Below, piece after piece: positions 46,159-54,797 of a stretch of DNA of 64,000 nucleotides. This DNA comes from Balneolales bacterium (GTDB taxonomy: Bacteria; Bacteroidota; Rhodothermia; Balneolales; Natronogracilivirgulaceae). The notes beneath the pieces were generated by a model. The model was given only the letters and a program-made list of their open reading frames with translations, did not search any database and was not told the DNA's origin. The position numbers and the translations under genes are program-made. Position 1 is the stretch's first letter; each line of letters starts with the position of its first letter. The stretch is from contig SLKA01000030.1 in the NCBI GenBank assembly GCA_007134845.1, forward strand, positions 1 through 64,000, in the 5' to 3' direction.

Positions 46159-48819
46159 TTAACCCAGGGGTTCCACTAATTCACGAAAGGGTTTGTAATC
46201 ACGGAGCGGTTCGAGGTCGAAATCGTTGTGCAGCCAGATCCCGTAGCTGGCGCCTTGCCGGAAAGCTTCCCTCAGCAAAGCGACCGATTGCACAGGCTCC
46301 CCAAGCTGTGCGACTATGCGCGCCCGCCAAACCGTATTCTGCCCAAAGAGGTACGGCCGTTCCAGCTCCTCAAGCCACTCGGATATACGCAAAGCTTCGG
46401 TCCTGTTTCCCTGCCTCGCTGCAATAACCCCCAGAAAGCCATGGATGAAGAGCTCATCATGGTAATCCGGTGCCAGTTTCTCAAAAACAGTTTTCGATTG
46501 TTCCCAGCGCCGGGCATGATAGAGCGTCATGGCGTACATGTCCATATATTCCCCCGGCCGTTCATGATACCAGCTGATCGCCCGTTCAAATGCGTTTAAT
46601 GCAGATTCCGGATATCCATGTGCACGAAGTTCTATCCCCGCAAGGCGCATTGTTCCGCCGGGCGTTGCATCATGTTGGGCGGGAAGGGTTAGGCTTTCGT
46701 CAAGCAATTTATCAACCTCCTCTATTTTACCGAGCCCGATCAAAGCCCGAATCTCAACGTTCAGGAATCCAAAGTCCTCCGGAAATAGTTTCCGGGCCTC
46801 ACGTGCAACATCAAGTTCCTTTTCATACTCTTCCAGTATATGATAAATCCCGGAAAATCTTTCATAATAAGAGATGCGATCCATTCTGAAATATCCGACA
46901 TCTCGATTGACACTGCTGATCGCTGAGAGTGCCTCGTGTGGACGATTTGAAGCTAAAGATTCACTGATCAGCATACTGGTCGCTTCGCTGTTCGGTGCAT
47001 GGGAGGCCGCAATTCGCGCTGCCTGGAGCGCTTTTGCGCGATCACCTTGCAGCAATCCATCAAGCCAATCCATATTTGCTCTTTCCAGCGGCGTGAACAA
47101 CTCCCTGTTTCCTTTTAATGATGCGAGAACCGTATCTGCCAGTGCAATATGACCCTCATACAAATAGCTGACTGCAAGATACATATAAGCGCCCATATAC
47201 TCGGAATCCGTCCCTATGGCACGTTTAAATGCTAAAATCGCATTTGGAAAATCCCGTTTGCTGTACTGTTCCACTCCATCAATGTAATGGCGATATGCTT
47301 CATAGGTTGGATGGCTTCCAGTCATTTTGCTCATAGAAGATAATCGATCATCGAAGTGGACAGCCAGGGCTCCCATGATCTGCTGCCTGAGCTGTTCTAT
47401 CGTCCCGGTCGGGTTATCCAGAGATCCGGCGAGGTGCCCGGTGGCATAAAGAAGTTTGTCGGACAGGACATCGGTTATTTGTGCCTGCAGTTGCAGCTGT
47501 GAACCGACCTTGTAATAGGTCCCCGATATCACGAATCCTGCGGCGGTTGCTTCTGCAATAAATCTCACTCCCGCCGAACCGGTATGTTTCAGGCCTGATG
47601 ATTCCATATCCTGCGTTACGGCAAACAACGATGCGGAGGGGACGATTTCAACCAACCCGGTCTGTGTCAATCCTTGCGTGATCCAATCCGAGGCCATGCG
47701 CCCAATCGGATCAAGAGCAGGGTCTCCCGTCATGTTTTCGAAAACCATTACGGCGATTCTGTTCGATGAGAGTTGCAATGCATCACGTGATCTGCTGAAA
47801 TAGGCATAGGCCATTAATGCCAGAACAACGACCGCCGCCGCGGACAGGATCCATATCAGAAAACCTAACTTTTTCGAAGGTTCGGTCTTTGAAACAGCAG
47901 AAATCCTGTCTGCGGCATGGAAATTCTTCTCCTCTTCCATTTTCGAAAAAACGGCCGGATGGGTGGGCAGAGATGGCCGTCTGACCGATGACCCTGAGGT
48001 ATCCGTCGCTTTTTGCAACAGTATCAGATCAACTGCCAGATCCTCGGTATGTTGATATCTTGATGACGGGTCCTTTTGCAAACATTTCACAACGATCCGC
48101 TCCAGCTCCATCGGCACGTGTGATCTGAGACTTGTGAGCGGTTCCGGATCCTCATTCAGAATTGAATAAACCAGTGCTTCAGAATAATCGCTCCGAAACG
48201 GCAATTGTCCGCTGACCATCTCGTAGAGAATCACACCCAGAGACCAGATATCTGTCCGGCGGTCGGTTTTCTCTCCTCGTGCCTGTTCGGGTGACATATA
48301 GGGGACCGTACCGATTGTTAACCCCGTTTTTGTCACCAGGGTCATTCCGGCGCTTCGGGCAAGGCCGAAATCCATCACTTTCACTTGTTCCTTTTTTGTA
48401 ATAAAAATGTTGCTGCTCTTGATGTCCCGGTGAATGATGCCCTTTTCATGCGCCGCTTGCAGGCCATCCGTTATCTGGACAGCTATACCGATCGCCCTGT
48501 CGATGTTAAGGGGCCCTTTTTCAATTTCTGCACTCAAGGGAGTCCCCTGGTACGCGGGCATTACGATGAACAATTGTCCGTCCTGTGATTCTCCGATTTC
48601 ATAAATGGCGCAGATGTGTGGATGATCAAGTGAAGAGGCTGTGCGCGCCTCGTGCATGAAGCGTGTTCTGTCCTGATCAGTCACTGTCAATCTTGAGGAG
48701 AGAAATTTCAGCGCAACGGTGCGGTTGAGCCTGGTGTCTTGGGCCTTGTAGACGACACCCATTCCGCCTTCACCGAGCTTCTCCAGGATCTTATAGTGAG
48801 AAATCGTTTGACCAATCAT
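46159..48819 (-). CDS. Membrane Ser/Thr protein kinase with C-terminal TPRs
   Basis: Hanks-type kinase: Gly-loop GEGGMGVVY, Lys38, Glu57, HRDIKSSN (Asp132, Asn137), DFG at Asp150 and MSPEQARG. One membrane helix (about 316-340) divides it from a periplasmic part with an FlgO/TolB-like domain (about residues 345-480: NRIAVMVFENMTGDPALDPIG) and TPR-like repeats up to 886. ATG 48819 is supported by GGAGGGT six bases upstream; a TTG lies 15 bp further up. Such kinases are common in Balneolales-type genomes. Targets are unknown. Confidence 0.93.
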   Translation of the reverse strand: MIGQTISHYKILEKLGEGGMGVVYKAQDTRLNRTVALKFLSSRLTVTDQDRTRFMHEARTASSLDHPHICAIYEIGESQDGQLFIVMPAYQGTPLSAEIEKGPLNIDRAIGIAVQITDGLQAAHEKGIIHRDIKSSNIFITKKEQVKVMDFGLARSAGMTLVTKTGLTIGTVPYMSPEQARGEKTDRRTDIWSLGVILYEMVSGQLPFRSDYSEALVYSILNEDPEPLTSLRSHVPMELERIVVKCLQKDPSSRYQHTEDLAVDLILLQKATDTSGSSVRRPSLPTHPAVFSKMEEEKNFHAADRISAVSKTEPSKKLGFLIWILSAAAVVVLALMAYAYFSRSRDALQLSSNRIAVMVFENMTGDPALDPIGRMASDWITQGLTQTGLVEIVPSASLFAVTQDMESSGLKHTGSAGVRFIAEATAAGFVISGTYYKVGSQLQLQAQITDVLSDKLLYATGHLAGSLDNPTGTIEQLRQQIMGALAVHFDDRLSSMSKMTGSHPTYEAYRHYIDGVEQYSKRDFPNAILAFKRAIGTDSEYMGAYMYLAVSYLYEGHIALADTVLASLKGNRELFTPLERANMDWLDGLLQGDRAKALQAARIAASHAPNSEATSMLISESLASNRPHEALSAISSVNRDVGYFRMDRISYYERFSGIYHILEEYEKELDVAREARKLFPEDFGFLNVEIRALIGLGKIEEVDKLLDESLTLPAQHDATPGGTMRLAGIELRAHGYPESALNAFERAISWYHERPGEYMDMYAMTLYHARRWEQSKTVFEKLAPDYHDELFIHGFLGVIAARQGNRTEALRISEWLEELERPYLFGQNTVWRARIVAQLGEPVQSVALLREAFRQGASYGIWLHNDFDLEPLRDYKPFRELVEPLG

Positions 48820-48945
48820 GTAATGACCCTCCAAGGTTCAGATCCGGTTGAAAAGTCTGTGATAGGAGAATTCCAGTACAAGCCTGCGGTCTGTGGTTCT
48901 TGATTGCCACAAAAAGTCAGGGAAACAGATAACGCTTAAAGATGA

Positions 48946-49086
48946 TTACAGTGGTGCAAAAAGGTGAAGCGAAGCGGTAAAATAAAGTGGCCAGGTAAAG
49001 CTAATATCAATCCATCTGTCTTGTTTAACAGAAGTTCCCGGGGTGGAATCTTTGCGACTACCTGATTCGTTTTCAGAGGTGTCCAT
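48946..49086 (-). CDS. Possible small protein of 46 residues
   Basis: ATG at 49086 is preceded by GAGGG five bases upstream, a good ribosome site, and the frame ends in TAA at 48948-48946. The product begins MDTSENESGSRKDSTP and ends in a hydrophobic stretch. It lies 127 bp upstream of the kinase, in the same direction. No family is recognised; it may be chance. Confidence 0.3.
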   Translation of the reverse strand: MDTSENESGSRKDSTPGTSVKQDRWIDISFTWPLYFTASLHLFAPL

Positions 49087-49998
49087 CGTTTCCCTCATAA
49101 CAATGTAAGCACCAGAAATCTATACATTACATTTATCAATATCAATACTCTCCGGAAGTGCTAAATAATATATAACAATAAGGGGTGCAATAGTTTATAA
49201 TAATGTTGAAGAAAGTCATCAGTCTGGACTTTGGTATTAGAAAGAGGGAGGTATATTTGCCGGACTAATGAAGCAACCGACAAGATTTTTATAGATCGTA
49301 ATGCCGAAACCTGATGGGATATTACATGGAGTATGGGTATCATATTTTTTTGCCCACTTTTCGAGGAATATTCTTTCCCTTGTCATTCTACTAAAGGACA
49401 TACTCCATTTTGCTTCTCATGCAGGCAATGACATGGACCTTGGAAAACAAGATAGCCCGGAGCATCAGCTCATAATGATAGTTGGCATCATTCAAGTAAA
49501 TGTAATCAATATTTTTTCGGGCTTTAATTTTATCCAGTTTTGCTATCTACTAATTCGCAGATTGCCAAACCGTCCGCGGAAGAACAATATTATCTGGTGG
49601 AAAAGATACCGATGACTCGGTTATCAGGCTAATTCCCCGTTTATTCACGATAACGATATTTTTGGATGGCATCGAACTTGCTTTTCATACTATGTTGCCA
49701 AGTTACCTGTGAATTGAATAATATCATTCTTCGCAGCTGTTACACCTGTCATCCAGCGTTTCTTCATATTTAGCTACAGAAGCATGCATTCACTGGATGC
49801 ATTAGTTAAAAACCATTGACGAAATATCAATCGCAGATTATCGAAATCTTCGAATGGTAAATTCAATAAAAAAAGTATTTACAGTCTAAATAGAAAATAT
49901 TATTATAATTACTATTAGCTGCTGTTTAGGCCTGTAGATGCTTCCCGGGAATGCTCGGATTTTTTGACAATAGACGTGGTTAACTGAACTGATTGCAA
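49087..49998. other. Gene-poor AT-rich gap
   Basis: About 900 bp with no intact gene. It holds the ATPase relic (49352-49500). Base composition is clearly more AT-rich than the flanks. The 104-residue forward open frame starting at 49301 is the complement of the relic and not a gene. Confidence 0.7.
49352..49500 (-). pseudogene. Relic of a phage-type AAA ATPase / nucleotide-binding protein
   Basis: On the reverse strand one frame reads LRAILFSKVHVIACMRSK then MEYVL, two stops, then NDKGKNIPRKVG. This matches the motif of phage- and plasmid-associated ATP-binding proteins, HVI.TMRSK..YVLE.N.KGK..PRKVG. The double TAG and loss of flanking sequence show decay. It suggests an old mobile-element insertion in this gap. 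I judged it from the motif alone. Confidence 0.5.
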
Positions 49999-50016
49999 CA
50001 CTTGCGCCAGCAAGTG
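49999..50016. promoter_or_regulatory. Inverted repeat upstream of the NirK-like gene
   Basis: CACTTGC and GCAAGTG are perfect seven-base arms around GCCA, 82 bp before the ATG at 50098. A TTGACA lies at 49964-49969, 29 bp upstream of the repeat, without a convincing -10 at the right spacing. The site could bind a dimeric regulator of nitrogen-oxide response, but that is a guess. Confidence 0.35.
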
Positions 50017-50097
50017 ACCCGTAGCGGCGATCTATCCTTGCGATGATCTTACTGAAAAGTGGCAGGATTACCCACCAAATAAACCGATATCGACATC

Positions 50098-51807
50098 ATG
50101 GTACGAACTATCTCAACACCTAAGAAAAGATTTGTCTCACTAACCGTATTTCTGACACTGTTCGTATTTATGGGTGTCTCTCATGCATGCGACTGGTGTA
50201 ATAATGCCTTTTTCATGGAGCTAAATTCTCAGCGAAAAGGCACACTGGTATCAGAGGAACTGCTGGCCTCGATCAAGGCTCAGCATGATTTCGCCAGGTT
50301 GTCAGCACGCGCACAAATGGATGCCAGTGCATCAGCATCAACATCAGCAGGCAATACTCCGGTGCCGGATGATTTTATCAGGATCATTGAACGGGACAAT
50401 CGCCTGGAAACCCGTCCGACCAGTTTCGTCCCACAGGATACCGAGCCCGATGTACGGGTTAGCATCACCCTGTCAGAAGGCGAAGTGTATCTGGGAAACG
50501 GGGTCATCTACGAAGGCTTCATCATTGACGGCGGAATTCCCGGCCCTACAATCCGGGTCAGGGAAGGTGATATCGTCGAATTCACGGTCGTCAACGAAGG
50601 CAATATCGACCATGGCGCCTCTATCCACACCGCCTATACCCAAACCTCAAAATACCTTGGAGCCATCGCCCCAGGCGACAGTGCAACCGTCGTGTTCCAG
50701 GCAAACCATCCGGGAGTGTACATGTATCACTGCGCTCCCGGCGGACACGCCATCCCCATGCACGTCATCCTCGGCCAGTATGGGATGATGATCGTTGAAC
50801 CGAAACAGAAATTCAAACTGGAGGAGGAGCTGGGAAGAGGACCCGATGTGGAGATTGATATCACACAACACGAAATTTATGCATCCGGAAAAGATGCCGT
50901 GACCGGACAGGGTCACCCGCTTTATACCATGTTCAACGGAAAACTGTTCCGTTATGTGGAAGAGCCCATCATGGCCAGGCCCGGCGATTATGTCCGGATC
51001 AATTTTCTGAACGTAGGTCCCAATCTGTTGTCCACTTTTCACCTTGTCGGAATCATATGGGACTACGCCTACTGGCAGGGTAATCCGGAAAACCGCCTGA
51101 CAGGCGGACAGACGGTCACCGCCGGACCCTCCGACTCATGGACCGTCGAATTTCGTGTCCCGCCCGACGAGGGTGCCTTCACCATACTGACGCACGCCGT
51201 CGGATCGGCATCTCGCGGTGCCATAGGCCTTCTGATCGCCGACAATGAAGCGGAGCGCACATCCTACACAAGTCAACAAGGCCCGGTTCACAGTGAGGAA
51301 GAACTGGCCGATTTCCGTGAAAGATCGGTTCGCATCATTAACTCGTCCGCTCCCGGATCGCCGGAAATAGATGTGCCGAAAGCATATGGACAGGAGACCG
51401 ACGAGGTGATCGTCCAGATTATCGGCAATTCATTTTACCCGAAAGTCATTGATATCAAGCCGGGAACCACCGTAACCTGGGTGAATGAAGACGTATTCTC
51501 GTACATGGAAGGAGAATTTTCCGGAATTCACAATGCCGTAGCTATCAGCGGCCCGGACAATTTTACATCTCCTTTTCTGTCACATGGTGAGACGTACAGC
51601 TTTACCTTTGAAGAGATTGGAGAATACGAATATATCTGTACCCCCCATCCCTACATGAAGGGAATTGTGCGCGTGTCTGAACCGACAACAGTGGTGGCCA
51701 CGGGTAGCGGAGGCGCCCCCGGTTATATAAGCATCATAGCACTGGCATTGGCCCTGTTTGCAGCATTCATCAGCTACGTTGCCATGATCCGAAGAGTGGA
51801 AGACTGA
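50098..51807 (+). CDS. NirK-like multicopper protein with third cupredoxin domain and membrane anchor
   Basis: A signal peptide ends near Cys31 (HACDWCNN). Two cupredoxin domains follow. Relative to NirK: His172 and Cys212 and His222 fit type 1 copper; His177, His211 and His366 fit type 2; His315 equals the catalytic His255. The catalytic Asp98 position is Ser175 and the axial type 1 Met position is Gln227 (MHVILGQYGM), so nitrite reduction is uncertain. A third domain at about 435-527 has a complete blue-copper site (His478, Cys514, His517, Met520). A C-terminal helix (544-565) ends RRVED. 569 aa. It faces a siroheme reductase gene across 100 bp. Confidence 0.8.
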   Translation: MVRTISTPKKRFVSLTVFLTLFVFMGVSHACDWCNNAFFMELNSQRKGTLVSEELLASIKAQHDFARLSARAQMDASASASTSAGNTPVPDDFIRIIERDNRLETRPTSFVPQDTEPDVRVSITLSEGEVYLGNGVIYEGFIIDGGIPGPTIRVREGDIVEFTVVNEGNIDHGASIHTAYTQTSKYLGAIAPGDSATVVFQANHPGVYMYHCAPGGHAIPMHVILGQYGMMIVEPKQKFKLEEELGRGPDVEIDITQHEIYASGKDAVTGQGHPLYTMFNGKLFRYVEEPIMARPGDYVRINFLNVGPNLLSTFHLVGIIWDYAYWQGNPENRLTGGQTVTAGPSDSWTVEFRVPPDEGAFTILTHAVGSASRGAIGLLIADNEAERTSYTSQQGPVHSEEELADFRERSVRIINSSAPGSPEIDVPKAYGQETDEVIVQIIGNSFYPKVIDIKPGTTVTWVNEDVFSYMEGEFSGIHNAVAISGPDNFTSPFLSHGETYSFTFEEIGEYEYICTPHPYMKGIVRVSEPTTVVATGSGGAPGYISIIALALALFAAFISYVAMIRRVED

Positions 51808-51910
51808 CTTCCCTCCCCCATTCGCAATACATCATTCAGTCGGCCTCGACCAGGTTTAAAGAATAACGAAAGGGTGGCTGCACAACCACAATTCCGGGTC
51901 TCCGGCATGC

Positions 51911-54088
51911 TTATTTGGAGGTGGCGTGCTGATGCAAATCGGCTTCCAGATTGTGGCACAAGGTATAAAACTCGTGAGCCAGCGCCAGGAGTTCCGCTGA
52001 GAGTTCTTCATTCGCTTCCATCAGGATTACATCTTCCATCCGGTCGTGTATGTCCAGCCACTTGTCATTAACCTCACCGGTTCGCACGAACAGATTTTCA
52101 AACTGCCAGATTGTCTGGGCATGAGTGAACGGATCAACCAGCCGGGAATAGAGCGGAACATGTGCAGCATCCGACATTGCCTTGTATGATTCAAGAATCG
52201 CCACCGTGTAATCCTTGTGGATGTGGAGAGCTTCGGCCTGTTGCAGCGAAGACTCGGCATCTTCGAATGTGGGAACCTTTTCTTCGACGGTTGTACCGGC
52301 ACATTCACCCTTCACACCTGTCATGATGTCGAATTGTTCTTCTTCATGGCCCCAGTCTCTGTAGAAACCAGGATCTTCTTCGAAGGAGGGAACATGAGTG
52401 TACTCCTGCAACTGTTCGTTGAGGTACTGTTTCCCGAGGCGCTTCATCAAAAAGTCAAAGTGTTCGCCGTTTTTCCGCTCCTTTTCATAGATTTGAAGCA
52501 GTTTTTCAACCACTTTGGGAGCATTTCTCGTTGGTACTTTGATGACGGATTCGGCCAGGCGCGTTTCATCACCGGCGAGCGATCCGCCAACGAAAACCAT
52601 TTCCGAGGGCACCCGTCGTCCGTCTTTGGAGGTAGCCGCACCCTGAAAACCAATATTGGCAGTTGCATGCTGGGCGCATGCATTGGGACAGCCTGAGATT
52701 TTGATCTTCAGGTCGCGTGCCAAATCGGCGTATTGACCCAGTCCGTTGCTGAAACTCTGTTCGAGCGCCGTTGCCAGTCCCTTGGCCGAGGTAATTCCGA
52801 GCCGGCAGGTATCGGCACCGGGGCATGCGGTGATATCGGTCACGGTTTCGGCCCCTGAATCACCGAGGCCGGATTCACGCAATGCGATATACAGCGATGG
52901 CAGAATGTTCAACGGCACCCAGCGCATAACAAGATTCTGGTGGATGGTGATGCGTACGTTGCCACCTGTGTAGATCTCCGAGATATCCGCGATTTTTCGT
53001 GCCTCGTCAGAGGAGATATCACCATTATGGATTTTGAGCTGTACAAGCGCATGGTCCCCGGATTTTTGTGTTGTAACAGCCGATCCCTTCCAGAGCAGAT
53101 ACCCGGGGTCATTCTCGATGCCATCCGGCGCCGGCGGTATTTCCGACACGTCAGTCACAGGTGCATCCATGCGTTGATGAGCATCCTCGAGGTAATCATT
53201 CCAGGAGGGGTCTTCCCTGAGTGCCTTGCGCTCTTCTTCGACGAGGCGCCGAAACTCATCCACCCCCAGTTTTTTGATCAAAAACTTCATCCTTGCTTTC
53301 ATCCGGCTTTTGCGTTCGCCGTATCGATCGAAAATCCGGACAACTGCCGCCGAGAAGGGAATCAACTCCTCTTCGGGAAGAAAGTCTGACCAGAGGTGTC
53401 CCAGCATCGGAGAGGAACCGAGGCCGCCCCCAACATATACCTGAAAACCGCGTTTCGGTTTCCCATCCACTTCCAGGATCTGTGCGCGAAACCCGAGGTC
53501 GTGAATACGAAGGCCGGCATCATCCTTGATCGCATTGCTCTCAAAAGCGACCTTGAATTTGCGTCCCATGTTTTGGCAGATCGGGTTGCGAAGCATGAAA
53601 TTCACAAATGCGTCTGCATACGGCGAGACATCAAACACATCATCGGGCGAGGTGCCGGAAAACGGTGTGGCGGTGACATTGCGGATGGTGTTCCCGCAAG
53701 CTTCGCGTGTAGTGATGCCGGCATCGGCCAGCTCGCGCATCATATTGGGCACCGACTCCAGCATGATGAAGTAGAGCTGAACATCCTGCCGGGTGGTCAG
53801 GTGCATGAAATTGTTGGCATACTTATCCGAGACGTCAGCCAGCCGGCGCAATTTGGCGGGCGTCAGATCGCCATAGGGAATTTTGATTCGCTGCATCTGG
53901 ACTCCGGGCTGACGCTGGGCATAGGTTCCGAGCTGCAGACGAATTTTCTGCATCTTGATATCACCGATCTTGCCGCGACGATAGTCCCGGATTTTCTGCT
54001 CGTATTCATCAAGTTCTTCGCGTACAACGTCTGGGAGATTATTCAACAACGTTTCTGGCAATGGTTGCAATCTGCTGTCTTTTGACAT
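51911..54088 (-). CDS. Siroheme nitrite/sulfite reductase with C-terminal helical extension
   Basis: Two-fold nitrite/sulfite reductase ferredoxin-like domains and siroheme domains. The [4Fe-4S]/siroheme ligands are in TACPGADTCRLG and ISGCPNACAQH (C-x5-C and C-x3-C). Reduces nitrite or sulfite with six electrons in the cytosol. ATG 54088 has AAGGA five bases upstream; an upstream TTG lies 15 bp further. About 725 aa: the last 150 residues form an extra helical domain (YTVAILESYKAMSDAAHVPL, ELLALAHEFYTLCHNLEADL) like a HEPN-type bundle. Nitrite versus sulfite cannot be settled by eye. Confidence 0.9.
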   Translation of the reverse strand: MSKDSRLQPLPETLLNNLPDVVREELDEYEQKIRDYRRGKIGDIKMQKIRLQLGTYAQRQPGVQMQRIKIPYGDLTPAKLRRLADVSDKYANNFMHLTTRQDVQLYFIMLESVPNMMRELADAGITTREACGNTIRNVTATPFSGTSPDDVFDVSPYADAFVNFMLRNPICQNMGRKFKVAFESNAIKDDAGLRIHDLGFRAQILEVDGKPKRGFQVYVGGGLGSSPMLGHLWSDFLPEEELIPFSAAVVRIFDRYGERKSRMKARMKFLIKKLGVDEFRRLVEEERKALREDPSWNDYLEDAHQRMDAPVTDVSEIPPAPDGIENDPGYLLWKGSAVTTQKSGDHALVQLKIHNGDISSDEARKIADISEIYTGGNVRITIHQNLVMRWVPLNILPSLYIALRESGLGDSGAETVTDITACPGADTCRLGITSAKGLATALEQSFSNGLGQYADLARDLKIKISGCPNACAQHATANIGFQGAATSKDGRRVPSEMVFVGGSLAGDETRLAESVIKVPTRNAPKVVEKLLQIYEKERKNGEHFDFLMKRLGKQYLNEQLQEYTHVPSFEEDPGFYRDWGHEEEQFDIMTGVKGECAGTTVEEKVPTFEDAESSLQQAEALHIHKDYTVAILESYKAMSDAAHVPLYSRLVDPFTHAQTIWQFENLFVRTGEVNDKWLDIHDRMEDVILMEANEELSAELLALAHEFYTLCHNLEADLHQHATSK

Positions 54089-54487
54089 AATTCCTTGTTT
54101 CAAATATCATCTGAACTCGCCGGGCTTGCGAGTGCAGTTACAGTTTATGTTTTTCTACAGTCCTGACCTCGTTTACTGTCCTTTAAACGCAGGTTGCTTG
54201 TCTTTCTACATGTTTATCCAATATAATAACTTATGGATAGAATTCCACCCCGTCGATATTCACACAAGCATCGGTGCGTCAGCCGGCACATGTGGTGCAG
54301 TTTCCAACATTTCTTTTTGTGGAACATCGCTGTGCTGATTGCATCGCTGAGTTGATCGCATCACCGTGCAAATATCAATGCAATGTGCATATCCGTCCGG
54401 TTTTTTTAGCTTTTTTCAGACATTTTTTTGTAACATGCATGGGTATCAATTGAGGGTATCCCCAATCATAAATCAAAGGACCGGATT
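54089..54487. other. Intergenic region with a 17-bp tandem duplication
   Basis: About 400 bp without a gene. It is T-rich and holds two 17-bp units at 54329-54345 and 54346-54362 (GCTG-G-TGAT-GCATC type), with about four differences. No riboswitch pattern was found. Confidence 0.6.
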
Positions 54488-54658
54488 ATGGAATCAATCG
54501 TTGGCATTATTGCACTCATTTGTGCCGTATGGGTTATTTATGATGTATGGGCCGTTCAAAAAAGCATGACTGCCGGAAAAAAGGTACTGTGGACCATTTT
54601 TGCCCTGCTCCTCAGCATACTGACGGCCATGGTCTACTACTTCGTCCAGAAGAAGTAG
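54488..54658 (+). CDS. Small PLDc_N-like membrane protein (56 aa)
   Basis: Starts with ATG at 54488 preceded by AAAGGA. The product MESIVGIIALICAVWVIYDV then a short basic loop (KSMTAGKKVLWTIFALLLS) and a second helix to VYYFVQKK is the two-helix pattern of phospholipase-D-nuclease N-terminal domain proteins. These occur alone as small inner-membrane proteins in many Bacteroidota. Function unknown. Confidence 0.8.
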   Translation: MESIVGIIALICAVWVIYDVWAVQKSMTAGKKVLWTIFALLLSILTAMVYYFVQKK

Positions 54659-54797
54659 ACATCCATGCATATTTGTCAGTGATCACCCGGTGATTGATTT
54701 CATCAGGGGATCGGTATTTTTCAAGTCGTTCTCTCACTTGATGCCATGCCGTCTTTGTGTGATTCCATACCGTTTTCATGCCACCTTCATTTCGCCT

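Noticed and set aside
49301-49615. Forward open frame of 104 codons in the gap
   Set aside because: It is the complement of the ATPase relic, with a composition unlike its neighbours.
51724-51807. C-terminal helix of the NirK-like protein as an exosortase signal
   Set aside because: No PEP-like or other conserved motif precedes the helix; a plain membrane anchor explains it.
54089-54487. Riboswitch or leader for the siroheme reductase
   Set aside because: No conserved riboswitch core was recognised; only a 17-bp duplication is visible.
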